A stretch of 64,000 nt of DNA, taken from NCBI RefSeq assembly GCF_000002235.5, contig NW_022145605.1:36238579-36302578 (forward strand), in the 5' to 3' direction. The position numbers were made by a program, and so were the translations under genes. The notes beneath the pieces were generated by a model, which was not told the DNA's origin, did no database searches, and saw nothing but the letters and a program-made list of their open reading frames with translations. This document shows positions 13,615-24,202 of the stretch, one piece after another; the stretch's first letter is position 1, and each line of letters begins with the position of its first letter. This DNA is from Strongylocentrotus purpuratus. Taxonomy: Eukaryota > Echinodermata > Echinoidea > Camarodonta > Strongylocentrotidae.

Positions 13615-14268
13615 GTCTCGCCTGCTTTACACAATTCGAAATGATGAAAAATTGAGGTTCAAACATTATTCATAGGCAGGGTGGCCCATTAGCAGGCCCA
13701 AAAAATGAAATCCTCTAAATATAATCATCATTTTGAAGTGAATATTGACTAAGAATCATCAGAAGAATTATTTACTATTAATTGAACCACGATCGATAAC
13801 TTGAATGAAATATGAACAAATTTAAAAAAAAAAGTGATTTATTAATTCTCATATTAAGTTGTGAAAACATAATCAAAGTCTACTGACCTAAAATGAGCTT
13901 TGACCTTGTGACCTTTGGCCTTGTGACCTTGAATTTGTGTCATATGATTTGTGATACTTGATTGAATTCGAAAGTTTTGAAAATATGCTAAAAATTCAAC
14001 ATCTTGATGTTGATGCCACAACAAAGTCTAAGTTTGTTGACCTAAAATGACCTTTGACCTTGACTTTGTGACCTGAAATTCTACTCACGTGATTGGGGAT
14101 ACTTGATAACCCTATAGTTTAAGTTTCATTGACTGACAACTTACACTTTGAAAATTATATCAAAAATTCAAAAACTTAACCTTAGGTTAAGTTTTTGATG
14201 TTGACGCCGTCGCCGTCGTCACCGGAAAAGCGGCGCCTATGCCTTGCTTTTTGCTACGCAGGCGAGAC
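13615..14268. mobile_element. TIR element rich in TGACCT half-sites
   Basis: Left end GTCTCGCCTGCTTTAC and right end GCTACGCAGGCGAGAC share an 11-bp inverted terminus (GTCTCGCCTGC). The interior is non-coding and contains two related blocks of TGACCTTTGACCTTG-type repeats, near 13884-13932 and 14038-14078. No convincing target-site duplication is visible, so the superfamily is undetermined. It lies immediately beside a formin exon, so it is probably an intronic insertion in that gene. Confidence 0.6.
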
Positions 14269-14319
14269 AAAAACTTGATACAACAAGCCATTTACATTCT
14301 ATTCAAGGGACAGACTTAC

Positions 14320-14408
14320 TTCATAGGCTGTGTCCTGAGTGCCGTCTTGAGACTGTCCACCACTTTGGTCCTGTTTGCGACCTCGCCTTCACCCGATGTG
14401 AAAACAAG
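14320..14408 (-). CDS. DAAM1-like: DAAM-like formin, internal exon (start of FH3/GBD)
   Basis: An 89-bp exon on the minus strand. It has a textbook acceptor (pyrimidine-rich, ending TTATAG, just above 14408) and a perfect GTAAGT donor at 14319-14314. Read in phase 0 it gives LVFTSGEGEVANRT then KVVDSLKTALRTQPMK. The second half matches the DAAM formin stretch I remember as SKTIESLKTALRTKPMRFV, at the start of the diaphanous-inhibitory (GBD/FH3) region. DAAM proteins are actin-nucleating formins acting downstream of Dishevelled and Rho in Wnt/planar cell polarity signalling. The neighbouring exon at 14762-14896 encodes the segment just N-terminal to this one in DAAM, in the correct order. Later exons should lie at lower coordinates, but none is seen down to position 1, so the satellite array probably sits in the following intron. 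The first half of this exon is not recognisably conserved. Confidence 0.75.
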
Positions 14409-14761
14409 CTATAACACAAGAAAGAAAATATTACATCACATCAAATGACACGTTGATGTTAAATTTCTGCATAAACATAATGTGGTGCGATGTATTAAGA
14501 GATAATACAGTTTGCGCATATCACTTGTTCAAATGTTTTTGCCTTGATATTGTTAAAGGTATTAATATTCATATATTAATATGTTCTGTGGTTATTTCCA
14601 TGGTTTTAGGGACATTAGGAAAATCTAGAAACAGGGATTTGGTCATAAAATGCTGTTCCATTCACATTGTTGACAATTGTTTATAAATTCCGCTAGGCTA
14701 CGCCATCAAAGGAAGAAAGTGTTCAATGTGAAATTGGATCTTGGACACTTCTATATCCCAC

Positions 14762-14896
14762 TTGATAGCAGTTTGAAATCAAAGTCTCTGAAAGCATGAA
14801 TTCAAGACGATACAGGAGTAGATAGATTTCATCAATTGCATTGCTTTGGTCCAAGTAGAAGTCAGGCCACGATGCAGAATTGAGATCTTCTTGTTC
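14762..14896 (-). CDS. DAAM1-like: DAAM-like formin, upstream exon
   Basis: Minus-strand exon with a very strong acceptor: a long pyrimidine run ending TTTGCAG at 14900-14897. It begins EQEDLNSASWPDFYLDQSN, which aligns with DAAM DQEENKGATSWPEFYIDQLN just before the SLKTALRT segment encoded by the next exon. This is the best protein match in the window that is not a mobile element. The 3' boundary is uncertain. A GTGGGA donor at 14761 gives 135 bp (45 codons) and keeps phase 0 with the next exon; an alternative GTATCG donor at 14813 would end at 14814 in phase 2 and would not join the next exon in frame. The residues after DQSN are not obviously conserved, so a small intervening exon remains possible. 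Further 5' exons were not found to the right. Confidence 0.7.
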
Positions 14897-15175
14897 CTGC
14901 AAATAAAGAAGAAAAAGGGGAAAAGAGTTAATTGTACACTTTGGTTAAAACATTGTATCTTAATTGGTATAATGTCATATCAACTGCATAAAATTCAGAA
15001 TAAAAATTACCCCCAGTTTACCCCCGGATGCTTATACATTAAGATGTTTATAAGACAAATTTGTACTTAGTCTCTCCTCTACATGAAGCACGAGTGGGAT
15101 CTGAGAGGAGGGGAGGGGGTGGGTGCACAGGTCTGAATATTCTCTGAAAAAGAGGGGGTAATTAATTTTATGTGC
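14897..15175. other. DAAM-like intron, no feature
   Basis: Non-coding sequence between the formin exon and the foldback element. The motif ATTACCCCCAGTTTACCCCC at 15007 already resembles the foldback repeat unit, so the element's outer boundary may be slightly further left than annotated. Confidence 0.5.
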
Positions 15176-16970
15176 GGTTCTAGGACAATTACCCCCTGGG
15201 CAATGACCCCCCGGAAAATAACCCCTCGGAAAACTACCCCCAAGGACAATTACCCCCAGAAAATTATCCTTCGGAGAATTACCCCCCCCCCCCCTCCCCC
15301 TGAGAACAATTACCCCCGGAAAATTACCCCCCGGAGAATTACCCCCGAGGACAACTACCCCCCGGGAATTTACCTCCTGAAGACAACTACTACCGTTGAC
15401 AATCAGGATTCAATAGCAAAAGACGATCTGACACATCGAGAGATGGCTCCGAGCCCGTAAGATCCCCTGCATGAACCCATATTTGTTCAAATACTATACA
15501 GCACGTTATCTTCTTCATTACTATACATTTCCATTCATAATTATAGTTTATGCAACGCCAGTGAGGTTGCTGATTTCCACGAAGGATGTAAGTTTTAGGT
15601 AATTGTCCAGCGCTTCTCAAAATGCACAGAAATACAGTTCTCTGGAGCAGCGTTATTTCAACTTGTTGTTAGTCACGGTACAAGTCGGTACCCTCACAAG
15701 AAATGAAAATGTTCTCCCAAATCCCAAAGTCTTCATAGTGCTATGTACACACGTATGGGCACATTTAAGAATAAAAAAAAACGATTTAAAGTACTGTATG
15801 CAGGCACCTTGTCGCCGAATTGTACATGGATAAAAAGTGATGTATTCCGTCATGATCTTGAAACACGAATATGAGGATATTCGGGGGTCTCGTTGCTTTT
15901 TTTTTATCATGTTTTTAAATGTAATGAGTGTGGTAACAATGTAATCTAAAAAAAAAAAGATATAATATATTCGGGCGCCTTGCTGTCAAAATATTATCAA
16001 CGAGCGAGGAAGAAATACACTTTATTATCTTTAATACTTTATTTTCTCATGTTATTAAATACTCACTGTTTCTGATATTTGTTTTTCACAAAATAAACGT
16101 TTTCCTAATGAAGCTAACATTTTCTTGCGGCTACCGGTTGAAAAACGCTGCGCTGGAGTTACAAAATCAAATGAGATGAATTACCACAGAGCGAATAGTT
16201 ATTTTCTTTTCACATGGCACCGTACATATAACTTGAAGGCAATTTCTATTTCAAAATAATTTACCTCACTAGAAAACATATTGTACTTCAGCATGACAAC
16301 ATAAATACATAGATAAAGTGAAGAAAACCTTAATTTGGGATCATGGATAAGGGCCCATGCATACAAAGACAAATACACGATCAGCTGATTATAAAGGTTA
16401 AAGATGATGTATAAATGAAATCTTACATCCTAATTTAGTGCCATTGTTGGTGAGAGAGGCTGTAATGCGTACTCATCTGCGCGCAGTGTATTGTTAAATT
16501 TCTAAGAAATGTAATTTCTGTTTTTTTTTTACCCAGTGGCAAAACTACGGGGGAATTGGGCAACCTCCAGCCCCCCCCCCCCCACACACACACAAACATT
16601 GAATTAAATAATTTGAAAAGACTGAAATTAACTTCATAAATAACTAAGAAAATGAAAGTTTATGACATTTTCTGGAAATAGCAATTTGGAGAGAAGCTCG
16701 CATTATACGTCACAATATTACGAATTCCTCGGGGGTGATTGTCATTTGTGGGTAGTTGTCCTCGGAGGTGGTGAGGTAATTGTCCATGGGGGTAGTTGTC
16801 CTCGGGGGTAATTGTCCTTGGGGGTACTTGTCCTCGGGGGTGATTGTCCTCGGGGGGGGGGGGGGTAGTTGTCCACGGGGGTAATTTTCCGGGGGTAGCT
16901 GTCCTTAGGGGGTAATATTCCGGGGGTAAATTTCCGGGGGGGGGTGATTGCCCAGGGGGTAATTGTACTG
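15176..16970. mobile_element. Foldback element with tandem-repeat inverted arms
   Basis: Left arm (15184-15385) is a run of imperfect 14-18-bp units of the type GGACAATTACCCCC. Right arm (16725-16970) is the same unit inverted, GGGGGTAATTGTCC. The outermost bases are matching inverted termini: ACAATTACCCCCTGGGCAAT on the left, and ATTGCCCAGGGGGTAATTGT on the right. The ~1.3-kb centre has no coding frame. This plan matches foldback elements, notably the sea urchin TU elements, remembered as having outer arms of ~15-bp direct repeats. No target-site duplication could be picked out. Confidence 0.8.
15608..16152. mobile_element. Possible hAT-type MITE inside the foldback element
   Basis: CCAGCGCTTCTCAAAATGC on the left pairs imperfectly with GGTTGAAAAACGCTGCGCTGG on the right, in inverted orientation about 540 bp apart. 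Ends of the CAGCGNTTCTCAA type are common in hAT MITEs. No 8-bp duplication is visible, so this is tentative. Confidence 0.35.
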
Positions 16971-17500
16971 ATACGCGTTTAGAGACTTCTGATAAAGTAA
17001 TTATTAAGCGCTATATAAGCGAGGATAATTATGGTGAATGATAATACTGCAGACTGTTGTTTTAATTCGGAAGCAGGTCTTGCTAAAAATGTATATTACA
17101 GTTTGATTAAAGTAAGCAATTATAATCATTTGATACAGAAAACAATCTTTATTATATCCATTCTGATCTGTAAAATCACATAGTCAGATAATTTCTCTAG
17201 ACAGTTCGTATCTAAAAGACCCATCAAGCATTGAATAACACACACTTGTGATTTCTACCCCTTATCATCATGTCACAAACATAATCATTTTCCAACTATG
17301 GTATACACATACATGGATAATTTCTATTGACAGTTTATTTCCCACTTGAACAACAACAACAGTACTGTCGGCTCTCTTGGTATTGCATTGATGATTTATT
17401 GTGAAATGTTTGTTGCCTGGAACAGGGATTGGTGGTTTGCCGTGACGATCCCACAGGATAGTACATTAAAGTCATTCAATATGACTTTTGCGGGACGACA
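16971..17500. other. LINE-like tail and unassigned sequence
   Basis: 16979-17030 contains TTAAGCGCTATATAAGCG after TTTAGAGACTTCTGA. This resembles the common CR1/L2-type LINE 3' tail also seen at 23.5 kb. The rest is AT-rich with no supported feature. Confidence 0.45.
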
Positions 17501-17607
17501 TTCAGCCTTTTCGCACACAGCTAAAATTCATCGTATCTAGAGATGATTAGTATAGACATGTTTAACCAGTAGCGTACCTGAGGGGGGCAGGGGGCAGAGT
17601 GCCCCCC

Positions 17608-17884
17608 TGACGGGCTCCGGGGAAAAAAGAAAAAGGGAGGAAAGGGAAAGGGGGAAGGGGAAAGGAGAAAAAAAAGGGGAAAGAGAAAAAAGAAGAAAAG
17701 AAAAGAAAGGAGGGGAAAGAAAAAAGAAAAAAGGAAAAGGGGAAAGAAAAAAACGAATAGAAAGGAAAGAAAAAAAGAATAGAAAGGAAAGAAAGTGAAA
17801 AAATGAAAAGGAAAGAAAAAAGGTAGAAGAAGAGAACAGGAAGAAAAAGGGAAAAGAAAAGGAAAGAAAAAAATGGGGAAATTA
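17608..17884. repeat. Homopurine tract in element A
   Basis: About 275 bp of almost pure A/G on the plus strand, just inside the left terminus of element A and directly after its G-rich end. Open frames over it on the minus strand are low-complexity artefacts (Phe/Ser/Leu runs). Confidence 0.9.
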
Positions 17885-18039
17885 CATAAAAAGACCATGT
17901 CCGTACGCATGGGGGGGGGGGGGCAGTTAACCCCAGAAAACATACATTTTTTTTCCTGAAAATGTTTAACAAAGCTCACAAGTAGTGTAGACCTATATCA
18001 AATCCTTCAATTCTACTTTTGAAAATGCAGAAGTACCCT

Positions 18040-21000
18040 CATGACTAGTTCGGTCGCTCGAACTCCCTTCACTCCTTTCGCTTTTGAGTTTCTTCGAGAG
18101 AAAAATTACGCATCTTTCCCCCTCCCCCACCAAAAAAATATTCCGCATACGGCCCTGAAAAAGACAAATGAAAATAGGAAAATATATGTGATATAACAAA
18201 TTCGAAACTCTTCGCTGGCGCGAGCTGCTTGCTAGCCTATTTTGTATTAATTTTTTTCACTTGCTCATCCCCCTGAAAAAAAGAAAAGGATTAGCATTGC
18301 CTAGAATACAACTGTGCCTGCCCCGACGGGCCCCGACCTGCAACCATGGCAACAATAACATCCAATTTATGTACCAAATGTTACTAAAAGAGACTAATTC
18401 ATTTTTTCTTGCTCGCTACGCTCGCTCGTGAATAAATGAAATAGACATTGCTTTGAAAACAATTGTGCCCACCCTTGACCTGCAACAATATCATTAAAAA
18501 TGGAAGTGTTTTTTTCGCCCTCTCGCCAAAAAGGAATTGATATTGCGCCCATCCCGACCTGCAGCAATAAAAACAAGTTTATGTATTAATTGAGAATTGA
18601 TTTTTTTTTTGCTTGCTCGCTATGCTCTAGTGCCAAAATGGATTTGATATTTTTAACAAAATATGTGCGCCCCCTTGCCTGCAACAATAATCCCAGTAAA
18701 TAAGTACCAAACGTTATTTTTAAGAGATATTGTTTCCTCGCTCGCCAGAATTGATGAATTGATTTTAGTGATTGATATATGAGTTGATTTGTGTCACCCC
18801 GACCTGCAACATAAAGATATATGTTTATATACCAATTTTCATTGAAAGAAAAGAATATTTTTGTTTGCTCGCTATACGCTCACTCCCAAATATGTATTTA
18901 ACATCGCCTTAAGCGCGATTGTGCTTGCCCCAACTTGCAGCAAATCAGTAAAAAAAAAATATATATAAAAAAGTTTTTTCGCTTTTTTCTACCCTAAATT
19001 GAATTTACATTGCCCTAATAATAAGGCCCCGACCTGCTAGGGTAGATGTTAATCTATGTTCCAATCATCATAAGACAATTATATTCTACGCTCGCTAGCC
19101 GATTGGAATTAACATCATCTTAAAACATGATCGTGTCCACTCCAATATGCAACAAAAAAAATCTTAAGTTTACGTACCAATTATTATTGAAAGAATAGTG
19201 TATTTTCCAGCTTGGCTCGAGCTTGCTCGCCATAATGGAATTAACATCGCTTTTATGATTTTGCCCGCCCTGACCTGCAACAATAAACCAAGTTCTATGT
19301 ACCAATCAACATTAACAAAAAATTGATTGATTTTTTTTTTTTTTTTTTTAATTTAAATTTTATTTTTTTACCCTCTCTTGCTACGCTGTCTTTACAATTA
19401 ACATCGCTCACCAACATGCTCGCCCCAACCTAGAACAAATTACCAGTTAATAGTTATGTACCAAACGTTATTCAAAGAAAATTTTGTTTGCTCGCTGGCT
19501 ACGCTCCCTCGCCAAAATGGAATTAACATCACCTTAAACATGATTGTGTAAGCCCCAATCTGCAACAACAAAAACTGAAAATGATGTACCAATCAGCATC
19601 ATTCTTCTTTTTTTTTGCTCGCTCGCTACGCTCGTTCGCCAAAAATAGAAGTAACATCGCTTTTACTATAAATCACGTTTGTGCCCGCCCCCAACATGGA
19701 ACAATAAAACCAATTGTATGTACCATGTTCTCACTAAATGAGAAGTGATTGTTTTTCGCTCACTCGCCGAAGTGGAATTATGCTTACATTACTAACAAAA
19801 TGTAATGTTCCCGCGGCTGACCTGCTACAATATCATTAAATAGAGAAATGTGGGGATTTTTTGCCTGCCCGCCAAAATGAGATTGACATTGGCTTAAACA
19901 CGATTGTACCCACCCCCGACCTGCAACAATGAAACAAAGTTTATGTACCAATTCATTGAGGACAATTGAACCAAGTTTAATTGGCAATTATTAAAAAAAG
20001 AAGCAATTTGTTTTAATTACTCGATACGCTCGCTCGCCAAACCTTAGACATGATTGTGTAAGCCCTGACCTGCAACAAAAAAACCTGAAATTTATGAACC
20101 AATTATTTATATTATATCAATTATATATGAACCAAATTTTGCTTGCTCGCCAAAATAGAAATAACATCGCTTTTAATAATCACGTCCCTGACATGGAACG
20201 ATGAAACCAAGTTTATGTACCATGTTCTCACTAAAAGAGAAGTCATTTTTTCGCTCGCTCGCTACGCTCGCTAGCTCGTGGAATTATGTGCCCATTACTG
20301 ACCTGCTACAATATCATTAAAAAGAGAAATGTGGGATTTTTTTGCCTGCCCGCCAAAATGGGATTGACATTGCCTTAAGGTACTATGTCCCTTTTGCAGG
20401 CCAAAAAATGAAAAGATTAAATTCCAACGGCATTTGAAAGATAATACTAATTTAGAACTTCCCTAAAAAGAGGGGGGCTTGAAAATGTCTTTAAATGGCA
20501 AATAATGACTATTAGTTGTCGAATCGACTTAGGAGCTATAGAGCCAGTAAGTAATAGTCTGCTATTCAGACCACTGTACCGAATGGTGGTACGTTTTATG
20601 CTGCACAAAGATTCAATCAGTTTATTTTGGGCCATTACAAGAAGTGGGTTATTGATGTAGACAAATGCTCATGTACCCTTCACATCTCAGTTTATGTATG
20701 TTAGTCAGTCAGTCACTCGATAGTGTCTGACAGTGAAGTCTAGCAAGTAAACGGGTTTCCTTGCATAATTTGAATATTAGGACAGTGCTAACGTTAAATT
20801 TCACAGATAGGACATACATGACATATTCATAATTCCTGCAAAGTTCTGCAGAATTTGATGTTGGCTGCAAATGGGACCTAGTATCTTTAAACACGATTGT
20901 GGCCGCCCCCGACCTGCAACAATGAAACAAATTTTTATAGCAATTCATTGAGGAAAGGCGTATTTTCGCTCGCTAGCTAAAATGGGTATAAAATCCCCCT

Positions 21001-21240
21001 AAACACAATATTGGTCCCACACCCGGCATGGGACAATTGAACCAAGTTTAAGTGGCAATTATTAAAAAAAAGAAGTGATTTTTTTTTTTGCTCGCTACGC
21101 TCACTTGCAAAAATGAAATTAACGTCACTAGTAAATGAATGTGCCCACCCCTGACTTGCAACAATACCAGTTTAAATACCAAACGTTACTTAAAGATATT
21201 TTTTGCTCGCTCGCCAAAAGTGAAAATTAGCATCGCCTTT
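18040..21240. repeat. Tandem array of element A
   Basis: GACCTGCAACAAT or close variants recur near 18478, 18559, 18677, 18800, 19272, 19555, 19817, 19917, 20066, 20299, 20912 and 21153. Each is followed by a TTTATGTACCAAT block and a CGCTCG-rich block. Mean period is about 120 bp, with heavy divergence between units, so this array is much older or less homogenised than the 1-10 kb satellite. Confidence 0.85.
20379..20886. mobile_element. TTAA-flanked MITE nested in array A
   Basis: GGTACTATGTCCC...TTTGCAGGCC on the left pairs with GGCTGCAAATGGGACC...AGTATCT on the right. TTAA flanks both ends (20375-20378 and 20887-20890), and the interrupted array unit (TTGCC-TTAA-ACACGATTG) is restored across it. 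TTAA duplications fit piggyBac or Kolobok superfamilies. The interior is non-coding. Confidence 0.75.
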
Positions 21241-21696
21241 TGTTTTTGTTTCGGTCGCTTGCCCCCCCCCCCCCCCCCTGACGGAGTACCCCTGGTACGC
21301 CACTGTGTTTAACTCAACAGTTTTAAACACCTTTAAAGAAAAATTTCCGTGTGAACATAGTTTAAACGATGTTCGGATAGATACGAAGTCGCGATTCATA
21401 CGCCCCTCAAAGCAGGCTGCAGATACGAAGTTCGTATCTAGATAGCTTGACATTTTGTGTGTGAACGGTTTAAACGTGTTTAAACTGGATGGAGCGTGTG
21501 CTTTGCTTGATATGACCCGACCTTCGATGCGCAATGGCACTACTGCACATTTTAAGAGCAGTAGTTAATCAGGAAACGATTAACGATCGTACCGAAATTT
21601 CTATGTGTGAATGATGTCGTATGTACAGCTGATTAGTTTAAAGCCCTTTAAACTAATCATGTTTATAGAATTGTAGCTGTGAGTGAAAAGGCTGAA

Positions 21697-22027
21697 CAAG
21701 TACACAACACAATACAGCCATATTTGGAGTGAGCTACGACACCTTATTGCAATAAAAAACCCGCTCAAATTTTTTAGTGCATGGTGTCATAATAAATGGA
21801 CTGGAAAATGTTCCTAGTCCTAATCAACGACGCATTGGCATCCTCAAATTTGGAGCATTGGAAATACGTTGATAACATGACAATAGGGATTTTTAGATTT
21901 GCACGAAGACAATAGGTCTATGCTACGATCGACGTCCTTTTAATGCACTGCCTTGAATGGACGTCACACGTATCAGTCCGCGCAAATCTAACAGTCCCTA
22001 ATAGCGGAAGCGAGACCACGGGGTGCG
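21697..22027. other. Unassigned
   Basis: No gene or recognisable repeat between the MITE and the LINE fragment. Confidence 0.5.
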
Positions 22028-22708
22028 GCTGCAGAAATCCACAATACCCTATCTGAACTCAACACATGGTGCAATAACAACGCCATGCAGCTTAATGCCA
22101 GTAAATGTCATGTAATGAGAGTAAACTTCGGAAAAACCCAACTCCCAAGTCTTGGGGACCAGACCCTTGATGAGGTGCAATCAATCAAAGCCCTGGGGGT
22201 ACTACTACAAACAGATATGAAATGAAACAGCCATGTCGATAACATGGTGCGTAACGCAAATAGGCGTATTATGCTAAGAACCCTGAAACCATTCCAACTA
22301 CCATGGAAAGACTTACTATGTGTATACACAGGCTATGTCAGGCCCCTGGTTGAATGTGCTGCTCCAGTGTGGCATCCTGGCTTAACAAACCAACAAAATG
22401 CCCAGATTGAAAGGATCCAGAAACGTGCACTCAAAATTGTACTGGGATCATTGTACGTGACCTACGAAAATGCACTACAAATGACCAATCTCCAAACCCT
22501 TGACAATAGAAGGCGAGAACTTTGCAAAAGATTTGCTAAATCACTAATAAATTCACCTCAGTTCAGGGACTGGTTGCCACGCCCACGCAAGAATAGATAT
22601 TCTCAGTCTCTGAGAAGGGTTGCTCCTTATCCCGCAATCAGATGCAGAACTGATAGATACAAAAGAAGCCCAATTCCATTCTTGGTCGACCTATTGAATG
22701 ATATGTAA
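22028..22708 (+). pseudogene. 5'-truncated LINE ORF2, CR1/L2-like C-terminus
   Basis: A single frame from about 22028 to the stop after 22705 encodes the region downstream of the reverse transcriptase active site of Jockey-group (CR1/L2/Crack) LINEs. Signs in order are LNTWCNNNAMQLNASKCHVM, then IKALGVLL, then SHVDNMVRNANRRI, then YTGYVRPLVECAAPVWHPGL, then IERIQKRALKIVLGS. One in-frame TGA at 22223-22225 replaces an expected tryptophan; otherwise the frame is clean. The polymerase core and endonuclease are absent, as expected for 5' truncation during insertion. The start at ~22028 is where similarity begins; 22244 is only the first ATG after the stop. Confidence 0.8.
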
Positions 22709-23440
22709 CTATAATCATCAAACATAGCTTCACTTTTCGCTTTTCACCCCTTATTATATTTGAATTTTGTCCAGTTTGTTACATGATATTAATTTAAATG
22801 AATTCTATCCAGTTAATTGACAAATCATTGCTGTATCAATCGTAACTGCTAAACTTATTTTCCTCTTCCATTCTCTCCCCTGTATCTAGCACTCTTTCTC
22901 CCCTCTCTCTCTCTCTCTGTCTCTCTCCTATTCTCTCTCTTTCTTCTCTCCTTTTCATTTCCCCCTTCTCTCCTATTGTATCCGTCACCCTGTATGTGTC
23001 TCTGTTGTAACGATTTGGAATAGCGGCCCCGTTTACAATCAGCACATGATACGCATTGAACTTATGAATATTAAAAGTATATCTATTTTTTGCCTTTGTA
23101 AATCTTAACTTATTTTCTGTAAAATGTAAATTTCCAATGTATCACTGTATTTTACTGAGCTTTTTAATCTGTCTGGTTAAAAACAAACACGACCCGTTAA
23201 AAATCAATGGATTTCGGAGAGGAAATATTATTGCATGTTCACATTTCTATATATCTTTATATTTTATATTTTTACTATGAACTTGAACGAATTTTGAATT
23301 TATATCTTGTAATGTCTGATTTCACATGTATTTATTGTAATGTAATTTTTTTTATCAATTTGTAAAAAGTCACAATTAAGCCTTCGGGCTGCGAGATGAT
23401 TTTCAATAAAACAAACCATTTTAATTAATTAATTAATTAA
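22709..23440 (+). mobile_element. 3' UTR and tail of the 22-kb LINE
   Basis: Non-coding region downstream of the LINE frame. It has a pyrimidine microsatellite at 22885-22960 and a terminal segment GCCTTCGGGCTGCGAGATG followed by a TTAA-repeat tail at 23421-23441. Short simple-repeat tails of this kind are typical of the 3' end of CR1/RTE-type LINEs. Confidence 0.6.
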
Positions 23441-23499
23441 TTGTGGACACAGTGTGTGCGGGCAAATGTTGAATCCAAAGACCGGGTAATAGTATATCT

Positions 23500-23562
23500 G
23501 TAAAGCGCTTAGAGACGTTTGTATTAAGCGCTATATGAGAGCGGAATATTATTATTATAGCA
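23500..23562 (+). mobile_element. LINE 3' tail relic
   Basis: CTGTAAAGCGCTTAGAGACG then TTAAGCGCTATATGAG and an ATT-repeat tail. This is the familiar short 3' end of CR1/L2-like LINEs or SINEs that borrowed it. A related piece lies at about 16980. Confidence 0.5.
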
Positions 23563-24006
23563 ACAGCCATTGTATGCAGGAAACAGTTGCTTAATGTAGA
23601 GATGGTTGATTCATGCATTTCACTCAAGTAGCAGAGGATTTCCATAACAATGACACACCTTGCCCTATTGTGTACACTCCAAAACATTTAAATGCCATTA
23701 CCAAATCATGCACACCTAAGTCCTGCCAGTATCATTCTTTGAGTATTTAAAAAGGGGAACAGCTTAAAAGTCTTTTATCTACTCACACATTCAAAAGTGA
23801 TTGTTAGAGCTTTCACTGATTGTGCATATATTAAGATGCATGGTGGGTAATCAATTGTTCGGGCAATGATTATTCATCAACTCATCATGTTTATGCATAA
23901 GTCGCAAGCAATGTTGGAGAGGATGGGATAAGTTGTACTAACTGTCATAAAAACTCTTTATCTATTCTGTTGGTAAGGTATATGTGGGGAGACTGCACCT
24001 GTACTA

Positions 24007-24185
24007 GGCGTTGTGGCGTGCGCCTGTAATCCAGCTAACAGTGGAAGTTACAAACTGATTCAGCCGAGGACGCAGGTTCGAAACTGAGTCACGTCTTACG
24101 GATGGTGACGTTAAAAGTCGGTCCCCAGACGTAAATAATCATATCTGATTGATACACGTCTGTAAAAACCCAAATACACACACAC
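24007..24185 (+). mobile_element. SINE with 7SL-like head, copy 1
   Basis: The 179-bp element is bounded by a perfect 15-bp duplication, ACTGCACCTGTACTA, at 23992-24006 and 24186-24200. It starts GGCGTTGTGGCGTGCGCCTG, then TAATCCAGCTA, and so follows the 5' Alu-domain end of SRP 7SL RNA (GTGGCGCGTGCCTG, TAGTCCCAGCTA). The next part, AGCCGAGGACGCAGGTTCGA then AACTGAGTC, aligns with 7SL GGCTGAGG...GATCGCTTGAGTCC and also supplies a B-box-like GGTTCGA. The tail is an AC repeat. Termini and TSD show retroposition. Whether the head descends from 7SL or from a tRNA needs alignment with the host's own 7SL gene. Confidence 0.85.
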
Positions 24186-24202
24186 ACTGCACCTGTACTA
24201 TA

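Larger units (their letters stand above)
17567..21305. mobile_element. Element A: hAT-like, with internal ~120-bp array
   Basis: Termini CAGTAGCGTACC (17567) and GGTACGCCACTG (to 21305) are inverted repeats with one mismatch. They are flanked by a perfect 8-bp duplication, TGTTTAAC, at 17559-17566 and 21306-21313. The CAGNGGCG start and 8-bp TSD fit the hAT superfamily. Inside the left end is a ~270-bp purine tract. Then come about 20 imperfect units of ~100-150 bp marked by CTCGCTACGCTCGCTCGCC and GACCTGCAACAAT. There is no transposase frame, so the element is non-autonomous. Elements B and C share this plan. Confidence 0.88.
17501..21696. mobile_element. Small TIR MITE split by element A
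   Basis: TTCAGCCTTTTCGCACACAG at 17501 pairs with CTGTGAGTGAAAAGGCTGAA ending at 21696. Removing element A and one copy of its 8-bp duplication leaves about 450 bp, rich in GTTTAAAC-like palindromes (21320-21660). It therefore predates element A. No flanking duplication is obvious. Confidence 0.65.

Noticed and set aside
15170-15460. Pro/Thr-rich ORF (ITPRKTTP-type repeats)
   Set aside because: Direct translation of the foldback arm minisatellite, not a structural protein.
17521-17979. Phe/Ser/Leu-rich minus ORFs
   Set aside because: Translation of the homopurine tract of element A.
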